The position numbers and the translations under genes were made by a program. Positions 25,326-33,877 of a stretch of 64,000 nt of DNA are shown piece by piece. The DNA comes from Umezawaea sp049997955. Lineage in GTDB: Bacteria; Actinomycetota; Actinomycetes; Mycobacteriales; Pseudonocardiaceae. Positions within the stretch are counted from its first letter, which is position 1. The number at the start of each line of letters is the position of its first letter. Under the pieces are notes generated by a model, which was not told where the DNA came from, did no database searches, and saw nothing but the letters and a program-made list of their open reading frames with translations. The stretch spans positions 1 through 64,000 of the forward strand of contig JAEBDY010000026.1 in the NCBI GenBank assembly GCA_049997955.1, read 5' to 3'.

Positions 25326-26135
25326 TCAGCCTTTCAGTGCACCGGAGGTGAACCCGCGCACGTAACTGCGCTGCATGAAGGCGAACAGCACGAGGCAGGG
25401 CACGGCCATGAAGACGACGCCCGCCTCCAACGCGGCGTAGTCGATGGATCCGTGACTGGCGGTGCGCAGGTTGACCACGGCGAGCGTGGTGGTGAACTTG
25501 TCGGTCGAGTTGAGCAGGATCAGCGGTGCGAAGAACTCGCTCCACGACGTCAGGAACGCGAAGAGCCCCACCGTGATCAGCCCGGGTCGGACGGCGGGCA
25601 GCATGATCCGCACCAGCGTGCCGAAGGTGTTGCAGCCGTCGACCCGCGCGGCCTCCTCCAGCTCCAGCGGGACGGCCTCGAAGGAGTTGCGCATCATGAA
25701 GATCGAGAACGGCAGCTGGAACATGATCAGCACCAGGCTCAGGCCGATCAGCGAGTCCTCCAGCCCGAGCCAGCCCAGCAGCACGTACAACGCGATCAGG
25801 ATCGTCGCGTACGGGACCATCAGGATCGCCAGCGTCAGCAGGAACAACGCGTCCCGGCCGGGGAACCGGAACCGACCGAACGCGTAGCCACCGAGCGTCG
25901 CGACGAACAGCGTGCCGCCGACGGTCAGCGCGCTGACCGCCAGGCTGTTGAGGACGTGGTGCGGCCGGATGCCGTTGTCGGAGGTGAAGAGCCGTCCGTA
26001 GTTCTCCAACCCGAACCCCGTGCCGGTGCGCACCGACGCCCACCCGCTCCACAGCAGCGGGAACAGGAACAGGATCGCGAGTGCCGTGCCGGTGACGTAG
26101 TAGCCCCACCGCGAGGCCGTGCTGGATCCGGGCAT
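25326..26135 (-). CDS. Carbohydrate ABC transporter permease, MalG type
   Basis: A 269-residue inner-membrane permease with six predicted helices. The EAA loop is EEAARVDGCNTFGTLVRIMLPAVRPG (about 175-200), which contacts the ATPase. It lies 14 bp after the MalF-type gene. No ATPase gene is present in the operon, as is common in actinobacteria, where a shared MsiK-type ATPase serves several sugar importers. Confidence 0.93.
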   Translation of the reverse strand: MPGSSTASRWGYYVTGTALAILFLFPLLWSGWASVRTGTGFGLENYGRLFTSDNGIRPHHVLNSLAVSALTVGGTLFVATLGGYAFGRFRFPGRDALFLLTLAILMVPYATILIALYVLLGWLGLEDSLIGLSLVLIMFQLPFSIFMMRNSFEAVPLELEEAARVDGCNTFGTLVRIMLPAVRPGLITVGLFAFLTSWSEFFAPLILLNSTDKFTTTLAVVNLRTASHGSIDYAALEAGVVFMAVPCLVLFAFMQRSYVRGFTSGALKG

Positions 26136-26149
26136 GGCTCGATGACCCC

Positions 26150-27097
26150 TCACTCGGAGCGACGGCGCAGCACGCCGAACTGGACGGCGTTGAACACGAC
26201 GAGCACAGCCAGCAGCGCCACCGAGATGCCCGCGGCCGAACCGAGGTCGAGGCGGATGAACGCCTCCCGGTAGATCACCATCACCAGCGACGTGGTGCTG
26301 TTGTCGGGACCGCCGCGGGTGAGGATCCAGAACTGGTCGAACGCGAGCAGCGATCCGGTCGACATCAGCGTGAGGACCAGCGCGATCGTCGGCCGCATCA
26401 GCGGCAGCGTGATCCGCCGGAACGTCTGCCAGCGCGACGCGCCGTCGATGCGGGCGGCCTCGTAGACGTCCAGCGGGATGGCTTGCAGGCCCGTGAGCAG
26501 GATCAGCATGGTGAAGCCCGCGAAGCGCCACAACACCAGCACCACCGCCGAGCCGAACGCGGACCCGGCGCTGCCGCTGGTCCACGAGACGTAGCCGTCG
26601 ATGACGCCGAGCCAGGACAGCAGGTCGTTCACCGGACCGATCTCGTCGCTGAGCAGGCCGAGGAACAGCAGCGACGCGCTGGCGAAACCGACTGTCATCG
26701 GCAGGAAGAACGCCGTCCGCAGGAACCCGACGCCGCGGCGGCGGTGCTGGACCAGCAGGGCCAGGCCGAACGCGACCACGAACAGCAGCACCGTCATGAC
26801 GGCGGTGTACTTGAGGGTGAACCAGGCCGCTGACACGACCAGCTCGTTGTCGGCGATGCCCGTGTAGTTGTTCGGCGCGTTGAGCGTCGGCTTGCCCAGC
26901 AACGGCCAGCGGTGCAACGACATCCAGCCGATGAGCCCGAGCGGCACCAGGAAGAACAGGCCCACCACGACCGCTGTCGGAGCGGCGTACGCGACGCCGA
27001 CGAGAGCGCGCCACCGCCTGCCGCCGCTCGCGCGGGCGGTGGGCCGCTGCCGCGGCTCGGTTCGTTCCCGCGGAGGTGACGTCATCGTCACGGACAT
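26150..27097 (-). CDS. Carbohydrate ABC transporter permease, MalF/UgpA type
   Basis: A 315-residue permease with six helices after a basic 28-residue cytoplasmic N-terminus. The EAA loop reads YEAARIDGASRWQTFRRITL. Four bp separate it from the solute-binding protein gene. It pairs with the MalG-type permease to form the sugar channel. Confidence 0.93.
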   Translation of the reverse strand: MSVTMTSPPRERTEPRQRPTARASGGRRWRALVGVAYAAPTAVVVGLFFLVPLGLIGWMSLHRWPLLGKPTLNAPNNYTGIADNELVVSAAWFTLKYTAVMTVLLFVVAFGLALLVQHRRRGVGFLRTAFFLPMTVGFASASLLFLGLLSDEIGPVNDLLSWLGVIDGYVSWTSGSAGSAFGSAVVLVLWRFAGFTMLILLTGLQAIPLDVYEAARIDGASRWQTFRRITLPLMRPTIALVLTLMSTGSLLAFDQFWILTRGGPDNSTTSLVMVIYREAFIRLDLGSAAGISVALLAVLVVFNAVQFGVLRRRSE

Positions 27098-27101
27098 GGG
27101 T

Positions 27102-28376
27102 TCAGCCCTGCTGGAGCGACTTGGTGATGGCGGAGTTGCCTTCGGCGAGCGACCTGTCCGCGTCGCCGAACAGCGCGCCCCGGACGGTCTTCAGCCACGG
27201 GCTCTGCGGGTCGTTGAAGGAGGCGTTGAAGTTCTGCGCGTACGGCGTCCGCCCCTTCGCCACCAGGCTGTTGATCGTCACCAGCCGCGGGTCGATCGAG
27301 GAGTACTCGTTGGACGCCAGGTCCGTGCGGGTGGGCACGCCCTTGTTCTTCGCGACGACCTCGACCTGTGCCTCGTCCGACATCGTCCAGGCCAGGAAGT
27401 CCCACGCCTGCCCGGCTTTCTCGCTCGTGGCGCCGATGCCGATCGTGTCGCCGCCGACGAACGTCGACTCACCACCGGTGATCCCGGTGATCGGCGCGAC
27501 CCCGACCTCGACCCCCTTGGCCTCCATCGCGCCGAGCCACACCGACGGCCCCGGGGCGATGCCGACCTTCCCGCCCTGCAACGCGCCGAGCCAGGTCGGG
27601 CCTGCCTCGTCCTTCGACGCGGGCGCCGCGGCGCCGTCCTCGTGCAGCGAGCGGTAGAGGGCGAACACCTCGGCCATCTCGGTGGAGTCGATCCTCGCGT
27701 GCCTGCCGTCCGGGTCGAGCACGTCGCCGCCCGCGGCCCACACCGACGGCCACAGGGTGAACTCGACGCAGCCGCCGCAGTTGCCGCCGAAGTAGGTGCC
27801 GTTGACGTCGCCGCCGAGCCGGTCGATCTTGCGCGCGTGGTCGGCGAACTCCCGCAGCGTGGTGGGCGGCTTCTCCGGGTCGAGGCCCGCCTGTTCGTAC
27901 AGGTCCTTGTTGTAGAGCATCACCGACATGTCGATGGTGTGCGGCACCGCGTGGTTGCGCCCGTCCCACGTGGCCGCCTTCACGTGCGAGGGCGCCAGGC
28001 TGTCCTTGTCGGGGAACGCCGCGAGCCGCTCCGTCACGTCGGTCCACAAGCCCTGGGCGGCGTACTGGGCGGCGAACACCACGTCGGCGGCGAACAGGTC
28101 CGGCAGCGCTTTGGCACCGGCGGCCGACGCGAGCTTCGCCGGGTACTCCTCGTTCGGGTACGCGGTCACCTCCACCTGGTTGCGGTGGGTCGCGTTGTAG
28201 GCGTCGGCATAGGCCTTCGACACCGACTCGGTCGCGGCACGGGTCCACAGGGTCAGGGTCGACCCGTCGTCCGCGGTCGCGGCGGCGGAGTCCGTCGCGG
28301 TGCCGTTGCCGCAGGCCGTGACGGCCAGCAGGCCTGCCGTCACGACGGCGGCCAGTCGAAGACCTCTCGAGTTCAC
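27102..28376 (-). CDS. Extracellular sugar-binding lipoprotein of the ABC importer
   Basis: A 424-residue family 1 solute-binding protein. Signal peptide with lipobox LAVTAC at about residue 22, followed by a short Thr/Ala/Asp tether. Typical segments: TLTLWTRAATE near the mature N-terminus, DLFAADVVFAAQYAAQGLWTD, and the C-terminal TPYAQNFNASFNDPQSPWLK. GTG start preceded by GAGGAG. Probably binds arabinose-containing oligosaccharides, judged from the flanking arabinofuranosidases; ligand identity is not readable directly. Confidence 0.92.
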   Translation of the reverse strand: MNSRGLRLAAVVTAGLLAVTACGNGTATDSAAATADDGSTLTLWTRAATESVSKAYADAYNATHRNQVEVTAYPNEEYPAKLASAAGAKALPDLFAADVVFAAQYAAQGLWTDVTERLAAFPDKDSLAPSHVKAATWDGRNHAVPHTIDMSVMLYNKDLYEQAGLDPEKPPTTLREFADHARKIDRLGGDVNGTYFGGNCGGCVEFTLWPSVWAAGGDVLDPDGRHARIDSTEMAEVFALYRSLHEDGAAAPASKDEAGPTWLGALQGGKVGIAPGPSVWLGAMEAKGVEVGVAPITGITGGESTFVGGDTIGIGATSEKAGQAWDFLAWTMSDEAQVEVVAKNKGVPTRTDLASNEYSSIDPRLVTINSLVAKGRTPYAQNFNASFNDPQSPWLKTVRGALFGDADRSLAEGNSAITKSLQQG

Positions 28377-28405
28377 CGGTGTCTCCTCTTGGGTTGGCGG
28401 ATGGA

Positions 28406-30310
28406 TCAGGTGGTCGGCAGCCACACGCGCATGGTCGACGGACCTCTGCGGGCCCAGCGGTGGTAGGGCACCAGGTGCAGCGGCGTGGCGTCGGCGTCCG
28501 ACGGCGGTTCGGCCGCCCTGTACGGCCACGGCGCATCGACGGGGACGTCGAACCGCACGCGCACCGCGACTCCCCCGTCGGTGTCGGTGGGCTCGGCGGT
28601 GACCTCGACCCGCAGGGCGTCGAGGTCACCGCCGTCGCCGTCGACCGACTCCGCGCAGAGCACGATCGGCCCTCGTTCGACGGCGACGCAGCCCCGCACC
28701 GCGTCGATCCGCGGGTCGGGACGGGTGAAGCGGGGCCGCATCGGCAGCTCCAGGCGGATCTCCTCCCCCACCACGAAGTCGCGGCGCACCACCAGGTCGC
28801 CGACCGGCACGGGGCGTCGTCCGTCCGCGGTCACGAGCACCGCGCCGACCGCCCACTCCGGCACCCGCAGGGTCAGCGGCCACGGCCCGCCGTCGGTCCG
28901 GGTGATCCGCACGGTCACGGCGCCGTCGTCGGGGTAGTCCGTGCGCATCGTCAGCGCGACCCGGCGGCCGTCCACGAGCGCCGTGTCGACCTCGGCGTCG
29001 GCGTACTGGTGCACCCGCAGCCCGTCGTCGTCGGCCGTGACCAGGTAGGTCGACAGGCTCGCCAGCAGCCGGGCGATGTTGGGCAGGCAGCAGGACACCT
29101 CGAACCACGGCGCCCTCGGCCCGCCGCCGAACCCCAACCGCTCCTCGTCGTCGGGCAGCGTCGTGGTGGGAACGCGCTGGTGCAACGTGTTGGCGTAGAA
29201 GAAGGACTGGCCGTCGTCACCGATGGCGGTGGCGACCACGTTGTAGAGGACGCGTTCGATGAAGTCGCCGTAGCGCCCCTCGCCGGTCGCCAGCAGGAGC
29301 CGCCAGGCGAGCATGATCGCGGCCACCCCGGCGCAGGTCTCGGAGTAGGCGCGGTCGGCGGGCAGGACGAAGTCGTCGCCGAACGCCTCGTCCTGGTGCC
29401 GCGACCCCATCCCGCCGGTGAGGTAGGTGCGCCGGGCGAGGGTGCGGTCGAACTGCTCGGCGACGGCCGCCAGCAGCTCGTCGTCGCCGTTCTCGACCGC
29501 GACGTCGACGGCGCCGCACGCCAGGTACAGCGATCGCACGGCGTGTCCACGCAGGACGGTCGCGGTCAGCACGGGGACGTCGTCACTGGCGTAGGTCCAG
29601 CCGAAGTGGTGTGGCGGCAGGGTCCGGTGACCGCGCCGGTCGAGGAACAGCGCGGCCTGGTCGAGGTAGCGCTGCTCACCGGTCACCCGCGCCAGCTCCA
29701 CCAGCGCGACCTCGATCTCCGGGTGCCCGCACAGCCCCCACGCGCCGTCCGGCCCGAAAGTCCGGCACACGTGGTCGGCGGCGCGGCGGGCGACGTCGAG
29801 CAGCGGGGCCGCGACGCCTGCCCTGGCCCCGGCGACGGCGGCTTGGAGCAGGTGGCCGGTGCAGTACAGCTCGTGCCCCGACGCCAGGTCGCTGTAGCGG
29901 GGCCGCTGGCCCTCGCGGCCGAACGCCGTGTTGAGGTACCCGTCGGGCGACTGCGCCGAGGCGATGGCGGCGGTCAGCTCCTCGACGTCGGAGACCAGGT
30001 CGCGGTCGCCCGTGCGGCCCACCTCCCAGGCCATGGCCTCGACCAGCTTGTAGACCTCCGAGTCGGAGAACTCCCGGCCCCGCCGGTCGGGCGATCCGGG
30101 ACCTCCGGTGGTGAAGTTGCCGGTCCACCCGAGCCGGTCCATCCACGACCGGGCGTGGCGCACCGTGGCGTCGCCGTTGACCTGCTGGCGCGCGGCCCAG
30201 AAACCACCGGTGATCCGCACCTCGCCGAGCCCCAACGGGCGCAGCACTCCGCGGGACGGCACCACCGGGCGACCACCGACGAGATCGGTGTTCCGCGACG
30301 TCACAGTCAT
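28406..30310 (-). CDS. Intracellular GH127 beta-L-arabinofuranosidase
   Basis: A 634-residue enzyme without a signal peptide, unlike its secreted relative at 21852-24344. The GH127 architecture is an (alpha/alpha)6 barrel with beta-sandwich domains. The zinc/cysteine site is visible in YSETCAGVAA (about 322-331) and EVSCCLPNIARLL (Cys pair about 406-407), the second Cys pair containing the expected nucleophile. The ATG is preceded by AGGAGG. It is the first gene of the operon, so imported arabino-oligosaccharides would be split in the cytoplasm. Its upstream region contains the LacI-type operator. Confidence 0.9.
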   Translation of the reverse strand: MTVTSRNTDLVGGRPVVPSRGVLRPLGLGEVRITGGFWAARQQVNGDATVRHARSWMDRLGWTGNFTTGGPGSPDRRGREFSDSEVYKLVEAMAWEVGRTGDRDLVSDVEELTAAIASAQSPDGYLNTAFGREGQRPRYSDLASGHELYCTGHLLQAAVAGARAGVAAPLLDVARRAADHVCRTFGPDGAWGLCGHPEIEVALVELARVTGEQRYLDQAALFLDRRGHRTLPPHHFGWTYASDDVPVLTATVLRGHAVRSLYLACGAVDVAVENGDDELLAAVAEQFDRTLARRTYLTGGMGSRHQDEAFGDDFVLPADRAYSETCAGVAAIMLAWRLLLATGEGRYGDFIERVLYNVVATAIGDDGQSFFYANTLHQRVPTTTLPDDEERLGFGGGPRAPWFEVSCCLPNIARLLASLSTYLVTADDDGLRVHQYADAEVDTALVDGRRVALTMRTDYPDDGAVTVRITRTDGGPWPLTLRVPEWAVGAVLVTADGRRPVPVGDLVVRRDFVVGEEIRLELPMRPRFTRPDPRIDAVRGCVAVERGPIVLCAESVDGDGGDLDALRVEVTAEPTDTDGGVAVRVRFDVPVDAPWPYRAAEPPSDADATPLHLVPYHRWARRGPSTMRVWLPTT

Positions 30311-30334
30311 CCGGATCCTCCTACGACCTCACGC

Positions 30335-30348
30335 TGGGACCGTTCCCA
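30335..30348. promoter_or_regulatory. LacI-family operator
   Basis: TGGGACCGTTCCCA is a near-perfect 14-bp palindrome with a central CG, the normal form of LacI-family sites in actinobacteria. It lies 25 bp upstream of the first operon gene and about 150 bp upstream of the divergent LacI-type regulator, well placed for repression of the operon and autoregulation. Confidence 0.75.
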
Positions 30349-30350
30349 AC

Positions 30351-30371
30351 CATCGTGCTGGAGCCACGATG
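30351..30371. promoter_or_regulatory. 7-bp inverted repeat beside the LacI operator
   Basis: CATCGTG and CACGATG are perfect arms separated by seven bases, beginning two bases after the LacI-type operator. It may be a second protein-binding site or part of the promoter region; the sequence alone does not say which. Confidence 0.4.
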
Positions 30372-30499
30372 GCGACCGAAATCGGTTTCGGCAATCTGCC
30401 ATTCGTGTTACGGGAATGTCACCCGCTGCGCTCTCAGCACAGCTTTCGATGCGTGGTTACAGTCGAACCGGCAGTCGAAACCCGGTCGAAAGGTTTTCG

Positions 30500-31525
30500 G
30501 TGAACAAGAGACGATCCGACGTTGTGACCCTCAGCGACGTGGCCAGGCTGGCAGGCGTCTCGATCGCCACCGCCTCGAAGGCGCTCAACGACCGCGCCGA
30601 GGTCGCGCCCGCCACCCGCGACCGCGTGCTGCGCTCGGCGGCCGAACTCTCGTTCCAGCCGAACGCGCTCGCCAGGGGGCTGATCTCCGGACGCACCCGC
30701 ACCATCGGGCTGCTCACCGACGAGCTCGCCGGGCGCTTCTCCATCCCGATCCTGCTCGGCGCGGAGAACGCGCTGGCGAACGAGCAGATGTCCGTGCTGC
30801 TCTGCGACGCCCGCGGCGACGCCATCCGCCGCCAGCACTACATCCGCACCCTGCTGGCCCGGCAGGTCGACGGCTTCATCATCCTCGGCGACAGCAATGA
30901 CCTCCGCCCCTCGCTCACCCGCGACATCCCGGTTCCGGTCGTCTACGTCTACTGCGAGTCCACCGATCCCGACGACTTCTCCGTGCTCGCCGACGACGAG
31001 GGCGGAGCCCGGCTCGCCGCCGAACACCTGGTGTCGTTGCGGCGCAGGCACATCGGCCACATCACCGGCCCGCAGTCCTACCGGGCCGCGCGCGACCGCG
31101 TCACCGGGCTGACGGACGTGCTGGCCGAGCACGGCCTCGCCCTCGCGGGCGGCGCGCCGCTGCACGGCGAGTGGTCGCAGCGCTGGGGCAGGCAGGCCGC
31201 CCGGATGCTGCTCGCCACCAGCCCCGAGGTGGACGCGATCTTCTGCGGCAACGACCAGATCGCGACCGGCGTCGCCGACACCCTCACCGACCTCGGCCGG
31301 AGCATCCCCCACGACGTCGCCGTCGTCGGCTACGACAACTGGGAGATCTTCGCCGCCGACTGCAGACCCCCGCTCACCACCGTCGACCTCAACCTGGAAC
31401 AGCTGGGCACGACGGCCGCCACCCACCTGTTCGCCGCACTCGACGGGCAGACCCGCTCCGGCGTCGTCCGCCAACCCTGCAGGCTCGTCGTCCGCGACTC
31501 CACCGCACCACTCCCCTCCCGGTGA
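30500..31525 (+). CDS. LacI-family transcriptional regulator
   Basis: A 341-residue repressor. The N-terminal helix-turn-helix is VTLSDVARLAGVSIATASKA (about 9-28), followed by a hinge helix (FQPNALARGL) and a periplasmic-binding-like sensor domain (about 65-335). GTG start with GAAAGG upstream. Divergent from the arabinofuranoside operon across a 189-bp region holding the operator; a sugar from that pathway is the likely inducer. Its last codons and stop form part of a strong hairpin. Confidence 0.92.
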   Translation: MNKRRSDVVTLSDVARLAGVSIATASKALNDRAEVAPATRDRVLRSAAELSFQPNALARGLISGRTRTIGLLTDELAGRFSIPILLGAENALANEQMSVLLCDARGDAIRRQHYIRTLLARQVDGFIILGDSNDLRPSLTRDIPVPVVYVYCESTDPDDFSVLADDEGGARLAAEHLVSLRRRHIGHITGPQSYRAARDRVTGLTDVLAEHGLALAGGAPLHGEWSQRWGRQAARMLLATSPEVDAIFCGNDQIATGVADTLTDLGRSIPHDVAVVGYDNWEIFAADCRPPLTTVDLNLEQLGTTAATHLFAALDGQTRSGVVRQPCRLVVRDSTAPLPSR

Positions 31526-31538
31526 GTGGTGCGGTGGA
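31499..31538 (+). terminator. Terminator hairpin overlapping the LacI-family gene's stop codon
   Basis: TCCACCGCACCACTC and GAGTGGTGCGGTGGA are perfect 15-bp arms with a 10-nt loop. The left arm lies in the last coding codons and the stop TGA is at the base of the loop side. It would end transcription between this gene and the convergent metalloprotease gene. Confidence 0.8.
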
Positions 31539-31680
31539 GTCGTCGCACGACGTCCGGAGGTCGAACGAGTCGGAACAGGGCCGGGCACGGTCGGTCCACT
31601 GTGGACTTCTCCGACCACGCGGCGCCGCGTCGACGTGGGACAGCGGCCCTGCCCGTCGAGTCCGCTCCTCGCGGCCTGGA

Positions 31681-33420
31681 TCAGGTGAGCGCGAGATCAG
31701 AGGAGGGGAACGTGCCGTGGCCCGGGTTGACGTCGACCTCGCCGGCGCGGCCGTCGCATCCCCGGTCGGGCTTGAACGCCAGGTAGGTTCCCGCCGAGCA
31801 GGCGATGGCGAACTCCGCGTCACCACCCACCACGACGTTGCCGGACAGGTTCGCGCCGTCCTGGACCAGGGCGTTGTCGCGCACCACGGCGTTCCCGCCG
31901 ACCGTGCCGCCGTTGACCCAGCCCAGACCCTCGATCCGGGCGTTGCCGGTGACCGTCGCGCGACCCATGACCGCCGCCTTCGGACCGACGTGGACGGTGG
32001 ACGCGACCGTGGCGGTGTTGGCGACCCATCCACCGCCGTTGGCGTGCCAGCGGCCGCCACCGGTCGGAGCGGGTTTGACGTGGCCCGCTTCGAAACCGGA
32101 CGGAGTGGCACCGGAGACGCGGAACTCGTAGGGGTAGCGGCGCGCCTTGTCGTAGCCGTCGAGGAAGGCGTAGCGGGGCACGGTGTTCGGTGCGCCGGCG
32201 ACCACCAGCCAGACCTCGCGCTCACCGGGTTGGAGCTGGAAGGTGATCTGGCCGTCGACCCCGACCGTCACCGGTGAGTAGCGGGGCACGCCGTTGCGGA
32301 CCGCGACCAGGCCGAACGCCCAGCCGCTCGCGCCGGTCTCGGCATGGCCCTTGACGCGGACCTTCACCAGCGCGCCGTCGGAAGCGGCCGTGAGCTTGAC
32401 CTTGTTGAAGCCGTAGTCCGACGGTGCGACTCGGGTGTTCATCCGGAAGTGGCCGGCCGCGAGGTCGACCGGTTCGACCGAGCCGCCGTTGTAGGCCTTG
32501 AGGAAGCCGGAACCGTAGACGTTGTCGAGGAACGGCACGAGGGTGGCGCGGTTGCCGAAGTCCCAGGTGACGTTGCGCGTGGCGTACTCGCCGATGCGCC
32601 GGTTCAGCTCAGCCTGGGTGATGCCGGACAGACGCCGGTAGACCTCCAGCGGGTGCTCGTCGGTGCGCGCCTCGTTCCAGATGCGGTTGAACATCGCGAG
32701 GCCGTCCCGGTCCTTGACGTACTGCATCAGCATCCAGTTGCCGTAGTGGTGACGGCTGGAACTCCAGTACAGGTTCTCCGACCTCAACCACCGGGTCAGG
32801 TCACCCGCCGCGGTCGTGGGCAGCGCCTGCATCGCCATGAACTCCGCACCGGTCTCCCAGAACGTGCCCGCGTACGGCGCGGTGAGCCCGTACCCCGGAC
32901 GTCCCATGGAGGTGTACGCCTGGAACACGTGGCCCAGCTCGTGCGCCAGCCCCCACGAACCGGGTAGCGCCGCGCCCGGTGCGACGTTGATGATCCCGAC
33001 CCGTCCGTCCACCGACCCACCCGTCGCCCACGCGTCCAACGCGGTGCGGTTCCACGTGCGGGTCACGATGACGATGATCTTGTGTTGCGCCAGCAGCCCG
33101 GTCTCCGGCGTGAACCGCATCGTGTTCACGTAGAACGAGTACAGGTTCTCCAGCTGCGTGATGACGCTGTTGGGATCGAAGTTGTACGGCGAGGGCGCGG
33201 AAACCGGATTGGTGCCGGACCGCTCCCCCCACAGCAGGATGAAGTTGGTCGATTCACGGGTGCGCTCGGACGCCCAGGGCACCTCACCGGTCTGCGTCCA
33301 CCTCGCTGGGAGGTAGACCGACTTCGCCACCGCTTGCGCGGTCGTGGCTTGCACCACTCCCGCGGCCATCACCACCACCATCACCATCGCGAACCGTTTC
33401 AGCAGTTCAGCTGCTTTCAT
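31681..33420 (-). CDS. Svx/AvrXca-like secreted metalloprotease (DUF6055) with hexapeptide-repeat tail
   Basis: A 579-residue exported protein. Signal peptide 1-30 (ends TAQA). The zinc motif HELGHVFQ is at 160-167, with a downstream Glu in FWETGAEFMAM as candidate third ligand. This arrangement and the overall length match the Svx/AvrXca family known from plant-associated bacteria. The C-terminal part (about 470-560) has a run of [V/A]-x-G-x-A-x-V hexapeptide-like repeats (VMGRATVTGNARIEG; VGGNAVVRDNALVQ), suggesting a left-handed beta-helix. The ATG at 33420 is inferred; its ribosome site (AGAAAGG) is 12 nt away. Divergent from the cellulase, with which it may share CebR-type control. Confidence 0.8.
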   Translation of the reverse strand: MKAAELLKRFAMVMVVVMAAGVVQATTAQAVAKSVYLPARWTQTGEVPWASERTRESTNFILLWGERSGTNPVSAPSPYNFDPNSVITQLENLYSFYVNTMRFTPETGLLAQHKIIVIVTRTWNRTALDAWATGGSVDGRVGIINVAPGAALPGSWGLAHELGHVFQAYTSMGRPGYGLTAPYAGTFWETGAEFMAMQALPTTAAGDLTRWLRSENLYWSSSRHHYGNWMLMQYVKDRDGLAMFNRIWNEARTDEHPLEVYRRLSGITQAELNRRIGEYATRNVTWDFGNRATLVPFLDNVYGSGFLKAYNGGSVEPVDLAAGHFRMNTRVAPSDYGFNKVKLTAASDGALVKVRVKGHAETGASGWAFGLVAVRNGVPRYSPVTVGVDGQITFQLQPGEREVWLVVAGAPNTVPRYAFLDGYDKARRYPYEFRVSGATPSGFEAGHVKPAPTGGGRWHANGGGWVANTATVASTVHVGPKAAVMGRATVTGNARIEGLGWVNGGTVGGNAVVRDNALVQDGANLSGNVVVGGDAEFAIACSAGTYLAFKPDRGCDGRAGEVDVNPGHGTFPSSDLALT

Positions 33421-33877
33421 GGTCTTGGTGCGCCTTTCTACTTGCGTGGCAACGATTGGCGGCGGATCGGTGCGGTGCGGAAACGCTCCTGCGAGGAGGG
33501 TGATCGCCGAAACCCTTTTCGGCAAGACCTTCGCCGAGCTTCGACGAATCGAGTCGAACGGCGCGGTCCATTCGATTCGAACACCCGAAACCGCGGGAAT
33601 CCAGGCCACGAAAGCGCTCCCGGCGGTGCAGATGACGATGTCGCCCGGATGATCGTCCATCCGGACCACTCCAGAAAATAGTCGGTGACTCACGGCTACC
33701 GTCCACAAAGGAATTGGGCTGGACGGAGGGCGGGGCTTGATCTGTCCGAGTGAATGAAACGTCGTCGGGGCGCGCGGTGATTGACAGCTCCCTCTTGGGA
33801 GCGCAACGGTACGCACATCTTCTGGGAGCGCTCCCAGACATCGTTGGCCCTTGGATTCTTCGCACAAAGGAGTGCCG
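33421..33877. promoter_or_regulatory. Divergent promoter region with a perfect CebR-type box at 33823-33836
   Basis: This 457-bp region holds no gene. TGGGAGCGCTCCCA at 33823-33836 is the exact 14-bp operator of the cellulose-responsive LacI-family repressor CebR. An additional half-site TTGGGAGCGC occurs at 33795-33804, and a degenerate GAAAGCGCTCCC near 33609-33620 sits nearer the leftward metalloprotease. TTGACA at 33781-33786 is a good -35 candidate for the cellulase gene, upstream of the boxes, so repressor binding would block RNA polymerase. The cellulase ribosome site is AAAGGAG before the ATG at 33878. Confidence 0.8.
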
